This document shows, in pieces, positions 7,297 to 13,047 of a stretch of DNA of 14,562 nt. The position numbers and the translations under genes were made by a program. The stretch is from assembly GCA_050115555.1 (NCBI GenBank), contig JASFQI010000100.1:1-14562 (forward strand), written 5' to 3'. The notes under the pieces are model-generated. The model was not told the DNA's origin and made no database searches. It saw only the letters and a program-made list of their open reading frames with translations. This stretch comes from JASFQI01 sp050115555 (lineage in GTDB: Bacteria; Desulfobacterota; DSM-4660; Desulfatiglandales; HGW-15). Within the stretch, counting starts at the first letter, position 1, and every line of letters starts with the position of its first letter.

Positions 7297-10200
7297 ATGA
7301 ACGGACCGATCTTGAAGGACAGCGACGGAATCCTCGATGAATCCGTTTCCCTGGCCGAGTCGTGGCAGACCCGGGCCGAAGAGCTCCTGACGTCGGAAGA
7401 ACGGACCATTCAGGACCAGATGAAACGTCTTTTGAATCACCCCAAGGACAAGGTGATCCTCACCCGTCTCATTGATCAGAGCTTTCGCTCCGAAAACCCT
7501 CAGCGGGTGGCCGATCAGATCAACACTCTGCTTCGGGAGTACGGGGTCCCGGAGTTCTTCTCCCGCGTGGATCGACTGCTGGTCCAGATGTTCCTCGGGC
7601 TGGGCCGGTATCTGCCCTCGGTTTCCGTTCCCAAGATGATCGGCAAGATGCGACAGGACAGCAGCCGGGCCATCATCCCGGGAGAGCCGGATGTCTTGAG
7701 CGAGCATCTGAACCGGAGGAAGTCCCAGGGTGTTCGAATGAACATCAATCACCTGGGCGAGGCGATCCTGGGCGAAGACGAAGCGCGGAGACGCCTGGTC
7801 ACCTATATCGAGGACCTGAAAAACCCGGACATCGAGGTCATCTCGGTCAAGATGTCCACCATCTACAGCCAGATCAACCCGCTGGCCTTCGAGTGCACCC
7901 TGGGTGTGCTCACGGAGCGGCTGACCGAGATCTATCGGGCGGCCAAGGGCCAGCACTTCATTCGAAACGACGGCACCCGTGTTCCCAAGATCGTGAACCT
8001 GGATATGGAGGAGTACAGGGACCTGGAGCTGACCATCGAGGCCTTTCAACGGAGTCTGGAGCAGGAGGAGTTCCTGGACTACCCCGGAGGCATCGTGCTT
8101 CAGGCCTACCTGCCCGACTCCTATGACCGGCAGGTGGCACTCACGGAGTGGGCCCGGAAGCGGGTAGCCGCCGGAGGGAGCCCTATCAAGCTTCGCATTG
8201 TCAAGGGCGCGAACATGGAGATGGAGCTGGTGGAGTCCGCTATCTCCAACTGGCCACTGGCCGCCTATGACAACAAGCTGGATGTGGACGCCAACTACAA
8301 GCGCATGGTTCGCTTTGGCATGGATCCGGACAACATTCAGGCCGTACACCTTGGAATCGGGTCGCACAACCTCTTTGAGCTTGCCTATGCCTGTGCCCTG
8401 GCCCGGCACCTGGGGGTCACCGAGTACTTCTACTTCGAGATGCTCGAGGGCATGGCCGACCACGTGCGGAGGGCGCTGGCCGAGATGGCCGGCGACGTGC
8501 TGCTATACGCTCCCGTGGCTTCAAGAGCGGAGTTCATTCATGCCATTGCCTACCTCGTGCGACGCCTGGACGAAAACACGGCCGAGGAGAACTTCCTCCG
8601 CTATGCCCCGGGCCTTCGTGTCGGGACCCCCACCTGGGAGTACCTCAAGGAGCAGTTCCTGGCCTCCTGCGCGCGAATGGAAACCGCGCCCACTACTCCT
8701 CGAAGGACCCAGGACCGTTCAAAAGAGAACTTTCCCAAGGCCATGGGGACGTTTTATGAGGGGGAGTTCAACAACGAGCCCGACACGGACTGGTCCCTGA
8801 AGGCGAATCGTCTGTGGGCCGAGGCCGTGCGGGAGAAGTGGAAGAAGGCCCCTGGGGATCCACCCCTGGAGATTCCCGTGGTCGTGGGCGGGGAGGAGAT
8901 CTACGAGGGCCGTGAGATTCACGAGTCATGGGACAAATCCCGGCATGCGGAGGGTGTGCGGATCGCCCGGTTCGCCCTGGGGAACGAGGAGGATGTGTCA
9001 CGGGCCGTGGCAACGGCTAAAGAGGATCCGGACGGGTGGCGGGACCGCACGGCACGAGAGCGCCACGAGGTCCTCTCCCGTGTGGCCATGGAGATTAGAA
9101 AGGCACGGGGCGACCTGGTGGGTGCGGCAGCGGCCGTGGGGGCCAAGGTGTTTTCCGAGTCGGATGCAGAGGTCTCCGAGGCCATTGATTTCGCCGAGTA
9201 CTATCCTTTCTCTGTGAAGGAATTCGCTGAACGGGAGACCTTGAAGGCCCGGGGCAAGGGCGTGGGTGTGGTCATCAGCCCCTGGAACTTTCCCATTGCC
9301 ATTCCGTGCGGAGGCGTGGTGGCCTCCCTTGCCGCAGGAAACACGGTCATCCTCAAACCGGCAACGGACGTGGCCCCCGTGGCCTGGGTTCTATGCCAGT
9401 GCTTCTGGCGTGCGGGCGTCTCCCGAAGGGTTCTTCAGTTCCTGCCCTGCGCGGGCAGCACTGTGGGGTCGCGCCTGGCGAGTCACCCGGACGTGGATTT
9501 CATCATCCTGACCGGAGGGACCGAGACGGGCCTGCGCATCCTTCAGGCGAAGCCGGATGTCTTCCTCTCCGCGGAGACCGGCGGAAAGAACGCCACCGTG
9601 GTGACCGCCATGAGCGACCGGGATCAGGCCATCAAGAATATTCTCTATTCGGCATTCGGCAACGGGGGGCAGAAGTGCTCTGCCACCTCCCTGCTCATCC
9701 TGGAACCGGAGCTGTATGAAGACGAGAAGTTTCGCCGTCACCTGGTGGATGCGGCCCGAAGCTATCGCACCGGATCGGTGTGGAACTTCGAGAACCGCAT
9801 GGGGCCGCTCATCCGTCCGCCGGAGGGAGATCTGCGCAGGGCCCTCACGCAGCTCGAGCCCGGGGAGAGTTGGGCACTGGAACCCGAGAACATCGAGGAC
9901 AATCCCTGCCTGTGGACTCCGGGGATCAAGTGGGATGTGCAGCCCGGGAGCTACACTCACATGACCGAATTTTTCGGGCCCGTGCTCGGGGTGATGCGGG
10001 CTGAGAACCTGGAGCACGCCATCGATTTGGTCAACCAGACCGGGTACGGGTTGACCTCGGGTATTGAGAGCCTGGACCGGCGGGAACAGGAAACGTGGAA
10101 AGCGGGGATCCGGTGCGGAAATCTCTACATCAACCGGGGCAACACAGGTGCGGTTACCCTTCGCCAGCCGTTCGGCGGTATGGGTAAATCCGCCCTGGGC

Positions 10201-10914
10201 CCGGCAATCAAGGCGGGATCTCCGAGCTACGTGGCCTCGTTCATGAGGATTACAGAGACTGCACCTCCCAGGATCGGTGCGATACGCAAGGAGAGCGGCC
10301 TGCTGCGGCTCGTGCTCGAGTGGCGGCGAAAGCTGCTCTGGGACCTGGTTCCGGAGGAATTTCAGGCTGACATCGAGCGGACCGTGCGTGCGGTCAAGAG
10401 CTACCTTTACCACTACGAGCAGGCATTTGGGCAGGAGAAGGACTTCTTTCACCTTCGGGGGCAGGACAACCTCCTGCGATATCTGCCGCTTGGAAAGGTG
10501 GCCGTTCGGCTGCACCCCGACGATACCCTGTTCGATGTGCTGGCCCGGGTGGCCGCCTCGCGGATATGTCAGAACGAGACCGTGTTGAGCCTTCCCCCTG
10601 GATTGGACAACCCTGTAACGGCCTTTTTGCGGCGTGAGGGGGAAAAGCGGTTCCTGCAGGGCGTTCACATGGCTCGGCAATCGGACGAGGACCTTGTTCG
10701 GGCCTTGGACGACCTGGCACGAATCCGTTACGCCTCGCATGATCGGGTTTCCGTTGAGGTGCTAGAGGCCGCAGCAGAGCGGGGGTTCTATATCGCCCGG
10801 GAACCCGTGCTCATGGAAGGGCGCGTCGAACTGCTTCATTACGTACAGAACCAGTCCGTGTGCGACATGTACCACCGCTACGGCAACCTGGGGGAGCGTG
10901 CGTTTCTTCCTTGA
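7297..10914 (+). CDS. putA: Bifunctional proline dehydrogenase / L-glutamate-gamma-semialdehyde dehydrogenase
   Basis: PutA oxidises proline to glutamate in two steps, passing electrons from FAD to the quinone pool and then reducing NAD+. The protein has 1205 residues. The proline dehydrogenase barrel spans about 60-440, with RIVKGANMEMEL, EMLEGMADH and YLVRRLDEN (419-427). The aldehyde dehydrogenase part spans about 530-1010, with SPWNFP near 662, Glu760 in AETGGKN and catalytic Cys794 in GQKCSA; their 34-residue spacing is the family norm. About 190 more residues follow, ending in a conserved-looking YHRYGNLGER segment, like the C-terminal domain of long type-B PutAs. There is no N-terminal ribbon-helix-helix, so it is not a self-repressor. 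The ATG at 7297 has GAGAGGAGG 7 nt upstream; a GTG at 7270 is less likely. Confidence 0.96.
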   Translation: MNGPILKDSDGILDESVSLAESWQTRAEELLTSEERTIQDQMKRLLNHPKDKVILTRLIDQSFRSENPQRVADQINTLLREYGVPEFFSRVDRLLVQMFLGLGRYLPSVSVPKMIGKMRQDSSRAIIPGEPDVLSEHLNRRKSQGVRMNINHLGEAILGEDEARRRLVTYIEDLKNPDIEVISVKMSTIYSQINPLAFECTLGVLTERLTEIYRAAKGQHFIRNDGTRVPKIVNLDMEEYRDLELTIEAFQRSLEQEEFLDYPGGIVLQAYLPDSYDRQVALTEWARKRVAAGGSPIKLRIVKGANMEMELVESAISNWPLAAYDNKLDVDANYKRMVRFGMDPDNIQAVHLGIGSHNLFELAYACALARHLGVTEYFYFEMLEGMADHVRRALAEMAGDVLLYAPVASRAEFIHAIAYLVRRLDENTAEENFLRYAPGLRVGTPTWEYLKEQFLASCARMETAPTTPRRTQDRSKENFPKAMGTFYEGEFNNEPDTDWSLKANRLWAEAVREKWKKAPGDPPLEIPVVVGGEEIYEGREIHESWDKSRHAEGVRIARFALGNEEDVSRAVATAKEDPDGWRDRTARERHEVLSRVAMEIRKARGDLVGAAAAVGAKVFSESDAEVSEAIDFAEYYPFSVKEFAERETLKARGKGVGVVISPWNFPIAIPCGGVVASLAAGNTVILKPATDVAPVAWVLCQCFWRAGVSRRVLQFLPCAGSTVGSRLASHPDVDFIILTGGTETGLRILQAKPDVFLSAETGGKNATVVTAMSDRDQAIKNILYSAFGNGGQKCSATSLLILEPELYEDEKFRRHLVDAARSYRTGSVWNFENRMGPLIRPPEGDLRRALTQLEPGESWALEPENIEDNPCLWTPGIKWDVQPGSYTHMTEFFGPVLGVMRAENLEHAIDLVNQTGYGLTSGIESLDRREQETWKAGIRCGNLYINRGNTGAVTLRQPFGGMGKSALGPAIKAGSPSYVASFMRITETAPPRIGAIRKESGLLRLVLEWRRKLLWDLVPEEFQADIERTVRAVKSYLYHYEQAFGQEKDFFHLRGQDNLLRYLPLGKVAVRLHPDDTLFDVLARVAASRICQNETVLSLPPGLDNPVTAFLRREGEKRFLQGVHMARQSDEDLVRALDDLARIRYASHDRVSVEVLEAAAERGFYIAREPVLMEGRVELLHYVQNQSVCDMYHRYGNLGERAFLP

Positions 10915-10942
10915 GGGGATCCATTCGGGTCGGGCCTCGAAC
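10915..10942. other. Convergent gap between putA and the kdnB-like gene
   Basis: Only 28 bp separate the two stop codons of convergent genes. I see no stem followed by a T tract on either strand, so no intrinsic terminator can be called. The transcripts may overlap or end by another mechanism. Confidence 0.6.
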
Positions 10943-12013
10943 TTACATGGCCTCGTAAAGCTCTCGGGCGCGATCCTCGGTCATGCGGGATTTCCAGTCC
11001 GGGCCCAGGGCGTTTTCCCACAGGGGATCCATGCTGAGTGCTACCCGGGTCATGGTGTCGAACTGTTCCTCGGAGAGGCTGGAGGTGAGATTGCGGGGCA
11101 GGGAGACCCCGTGCCGGTCGCACATGGTGCGGAACTCGGACACACTTTCCGGGTAGAACTCCTCCAGGGCATCGAACACGACACAGTTGCCGATGCCGTG
11201 GTGAAGCCCCAGGACGTAACTGAGTCCGTAGGAAAGCGCGTGGCACACCCCGACCTGGGAATAGGCGATGCTCATGCCGCCGTACAGGGATGCAATCATG
11301 AGATTTTCCTCGGATGCAGGGGTGCGATCCGCCAGGAAGACCTCCTGACAGAGGTCCATGGCCTTCTCGCCGTACGCTCGGCTGAAAGCGTTCAGGTAGG
11401 TCCCGTTCAGGGATTCCACGCAGTGAATGTAGCAGTCCATCCCGGTATAAAACCGCTGCTCGTCCGTCACCGTGGCCGTGAGGTCCGGGTCGAGAACAAT
11501 TTGATCAAAAACCGAGTAATCGGAGTTGATGCCGAGCTTTCGTACGGGTCCGATCAGCACGGCGGTGCGCGAGACCTCCGCCCCGGTCCCGGAAAGCGTG
11601 GGCACACCCACATGGTAGATGCTCGGGTTCTCTACCAGATCCCACCCCTGGTAGTCGGCTGCAGATCCCGGGTTCGTGAGCATCACGGACACCGCCTTGG
11701 CCAGGTCCATCACGCTGCCGCCTCCTATGCCGACCACGCCTGCAGGAGGGTTCGGCCCTGCGGATTGAATGGTCTCCACGAGCGAATCCACCTCACCAGT
11801 CGTAGGCTCCTGGTTCACGTTCACCCAGAGCAGGCGGTCCCCGTCGTGCAGGGGAATGCGAGAAGGCAGGGGGCCGCCCTGGAACACGTCGTCCGCAAGG
11901 AACACCATGCCCCCGGATCGGGGATTTCGCCTTTCTTCCAGGATCCCATCGAGCTGGGCCAGGCATCCCCGGCCATAGACCAGGCGATCCACCATCTTGA
12001 AATTTCGAAACAT
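10943..12013 (-). CDS. kdnB: KdnB-like iron-containing alcohol dehydrogenase (probable Kdo 8-oxidase)
   Basis: The 356-residue protein is a group III (iron-type) alcohol dehydrogenase. The NAD-binding motif is GIGGGSVMDLAKAV (95-108). Metal ligands fit Asp193 and His197 (GMDCYIHCVES), His258 (VCHALSYGL) and His272 (GLHHGIGNC), the last two 14 apart as in FucO. The stretches YQGWDLVENP, PTLSGTGAEVSRTAVL and FYTGMDCYIHCVESLNGT match what I remember of Shewanella KdnB, which oxidises C8 of Kdo before the aminotransferase KdnA makes 8-amino-Kdo for lipopolysaccharide. A different substrate in the same family cannot be excluded. The ATG at 12013 is preceded by AGGGAGAAGAGG; an upstream TTG at 12037 is less likely. 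No kdnA or Kdo gene lies in the window. Confidence 0.85.
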   Translation of the reverse strand: MFRNFKMVDRLVYGRGCLAQLDGILEERRNPRSGGMVFLADDVFQGGPLPSRIPLHDGDRLLWVNVNQEPTTGEVDSLVETIQSAGPNPPAGVVGIGGGSVMDLAKAVSVMLTNPGSAADYQGWDLVENPSIYHVGVPTLSGTGAEVSRTAVLIGPVRKLGINSDYSVFDQIVLDPDLTATVTDEQRFYTGMDCYIHCVESLNGTYLNAFSRAYGEKAMDLCQEVFLADRTPASEENLMIASLYGGMSIAYSQVGVCHALSYGLSYVLGLHHGIGNCVVFDALEEFYPESVSEFRTMCDRHGVSLPRNLTSSLSEEQFDTMTRVALSMDPLWENALGPDWKSRMTEDRARELYEAM

Positions 12014-12095
12014 GACCTCTTCTCCCTGCTCATACAAACCACGGCAGCGCGTTCTAGCGGTTGGATTTTCCCTGTTTCTATATGCAAAAAGCGTA

Positions 12096-12126
12096 CTTGA
12101 TACCCTGACGGGGGTGAAATATCAAG
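12096..12126 (-). promoter_or_regulatory. Candidate promoter of the kdnB-like gene, itself a dyad
   Basis: On the minus strand TTGATA (12125-12120) and TATCAA (12102-12097) are separated by 17 bp. They match -35 and -10 at five and four of six positions, about 84 bp before the ATG. CTTGATA (12096-12102) and TATCAAG (12120-12126) are perfect inverted repeats, so the same hexamers also read as a weak promoter on the plus strand. A second dyad, GAATT/AATTC (12131-12144), adjoins the -35. The dyad could equally be a regulator site. Confidence 0.4.
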
Positions 12127-12227
12127 ACAGGAATTTTGGAATTCGACTTCACCATCACCCACACACGCTTTTTCGGGTCTCGGGCCTGAGAATGCTTTTC
12201 TTCCGGAACGATCCAGATTCCGGCTCC

Positions 12228-12368
12228 GGAGGGTACTCCTGTCCTCGCTTCCGGGTTCCACTCCGCCTTACTGCGGGGCTGGCCGGGGTTTCCCCCAGCT
12301 GCAACCCCGGGCATCACGAATGCCTTCCGCCAGTTCCCTCGGAGAGAAGCCCCTCCTTCGCCTCCGAG
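12228..12368. other. Hairpin-rich, gene-less segment
   Basis: Five stems follow each other: 12228-12239 (GGAG/CTCC), 12261-12278 (6 bp with one wobble), 12283-12310 (CCGGGGTT/AACCCCGG, 8 bp), 12310-12324 (GGCAT/ATGCC) and 12338-12368 (CTCGGAG/CTCCGAG, 7 bp, loop 17). None is followed by a T tract. Frames here are open on both strands but lack ribosome binding sites and familiar motifs. It may belong with the structured element at 12503-12774. A 10-bp complementarity (12182-12191 with 12830-12839) would enclose both, but could be chance in GC-rich DNA. Confidence 0.45.
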
Positions 12369-12502
12369 TTGCCTCGACATTTTGGGAAATTAGGAAAACC
12401 ATACAGTCGAACATATGTTTCTTTCTCGTCTTGTTCCGCTTGATCGCAACCTGGTAGATTTGCGTACGAAAGCCATGGAGACCTTGGCGAATTTATGTGG
12501 AC

Positions 12503-12774
12503 TCCGGGCGTAGGGTCGGCAGGGGAGATCGTGACATTGCGGAAGGGCCTCGTCTTCGCCGGGCTTGTCCGTGGGGGACCCCCTGGCCAGTCCCCGCCGG
12601 ACAGGTGCAAGGGTGAAGGAGAAAACGTCACGAACAACACAGGCATTGATCGCCTGGAACGCGGTTCCCGGCGGGGATGGAACAGCAAGGGAGCGGCTTC
12701 CCCCGCGGGCAAGTCCGTAGCGAAGACCGGCCCGGGAGCTGAGGAACGATTCCCCTGCCGACCCGAAGCCCGGA
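12503..12774 (+). ncRNA. Candidate large structured RNA or palindromic non-coding element
   Basis: Hand-folding gives a nested, branched structure. The closing stem pairs 12503-12509 with 12768-12774 (7 bp), then a 3x3 internal loop, then 12513-12526 with 12751-12764 (14 bp, perfect), then a bulged G and 12528-12531 with 12747-12750. After a symmetric 13x13 internal loop, 12545-12549 pairs with 12729-12733. Next 12552-12559 pairs with 12720-12727, extended by 12560-12563 with 12714-12717. This stem holds a multiloop with hairpins at 12564-12605 (8 bp plus 6 bp), 12641-12655, 12656-12668 or 12667-12709 (the last two share bases). The G-T wobbles I saw (12565/12604, 12563/12714) favour transcription of the plus strand, but only weakly. 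No clear promoter or terminator was found. I did not recognise RNase P RNA, tmRNA, SRP RNA or a group II domain V. A MITE-like repeat is the main alternative. Confidence 0.5.
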
Positions 12775-12940
12775 TGCCTTATCAAACACCTCCACCTCCA
12801 CAATCACACTCGCATGCCTTTCCGCCGGGTCTCAGGCCCTGGGGCTGCTCTCCTTCCGTCGCGATCCAGGGTTGGGGTGCGCTCCCCGCTGCTATCTTCC
12901 CCTTCCCCTACCCCATCGCGGCCCTCGAGACAGAGTCGTC
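12775..12940. other. Gene-less stretch before the nifA-like promoter region
   Basis: It contains no supported gene. Frames run through it on both strands without ribosome binding sites. One dyad, CCCTGG (12837-12842) and CCAGGG (12866-12871), could form a weak hairpin. The part at about 12785-12815 is C-rich and A-rich, unlike the coding DNA around it. Confidence 0.4.
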
Positions 12941-12954
12941 AGTGGGAAAAAGCA

Positions 12955-12983
12955 TTGCAGTGCACGCTACAATTTTGTACAAA
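12955..12983 (+). promoter_or_regulatory. Possible promoter of the nifA-like gene
   Basis: TTGCAG (12955-12960) and TACAAA (12978-12983) are separated by 17 bp, each matching the sigma70 consensus at four of six positions. An alternative reading is a sigma54-type element: GG at 12945-12946 and GC at 12957-12958 inside TTGCA have the required 10-bp spacing, but the -24 part is poor. Neither is strong. Confidence 0.3.
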
Positions 12984-12991
12984 CTATGACA
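12976..12991. promoter_or_regulatory. TGT-N10-ACA motif, NifA-type upstream activator sequence
   Basis: Positions 12976-12991 read TGT, ten bases, ACA, the consensus NifA binding site, and a NifA-family gene starts 57 bp downstream. It overlaps a perfect 10-bp palindrome (TTTGTACAAA, 12974-12983). Such sites normally lie 80-150 bp upstream of a sigma54 promoter; here no good one follows before the start codon. A chance match is therefore possible. Confidence 0.35.
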
Positions 12992-13000
12992 CCGGCCATC

Positions 13001-13026
13001 GAAATCGTAGGTGATCGGCCGATTTC
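13001..13026. promoter_or_regulatory. Inverted repeat in the nifA-like leader
   Basis: GAAATCG (13001-13007) and CGATTTC (13020-13026) are perfect inverted repeats around 12 bp. An overlapping perfect 10-bp palindrome (ATCGGCCGAT, 13014-13023) competes with it. It ends 21 bp before the ATG and just before the GAGGAG ribosome binding site, so it could be an operator or a hairpin acting on translation. Confidence 0.4.
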
Positions 13027-13047
13027 ACAGTCCCAGAGGAGCATTCC

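Noticed and set aside
7006..8463. 485-codon minus-strand frame opposite gntR and putA
   Set aside because: Shadow of the putA frame; no ribosome binding site and no domain.
9391..10740. 449-codon minus-strand frame opposite putA
   Set aside because: Shadow of the aldehyde dehydrogenase coding region.
10898..12100. 400-codon plus-strand frame opposite the kdnB-like gene
   Set aside because: The minus strand encodes a clear iron-type dehydrogenase with all metal ligands; the plus frame has no motifs.
12601..12750. Faint resemblance to group II intron domain I (GGGTGA and GAGGAAC blocks)
   Set aside because: No domain V, no intron ends and no reverse transcriptase nearby; the short blocks are likely chance.
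12503..12774. RNase P RNA, tmRNA or SRP RNA as identity of the structured element
   Set aside because: The conserved core blocks (for example GAGGAAAGTCC of RNase P, a tmRNA tag frame with CCA end, the SRP GGAAG/AGCA loop arrangement) were not found on either strand.
12314..12803. Two overlapping minus-strand frames (132 and 137 codons) in the gene-less gap
   Set aside because: No ribosome binding sites or recognisable motifs; they overlap each other and cross the palindromic structure, which explains open frames on both strands.
12495..12989. 164-codon plus-strand frame through the structured element
   Set aside because: Composition is Pro/Gly/Arg-rich without domains; base pairing across 12503-12774 explains the sequence better. 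Not fully excluded.
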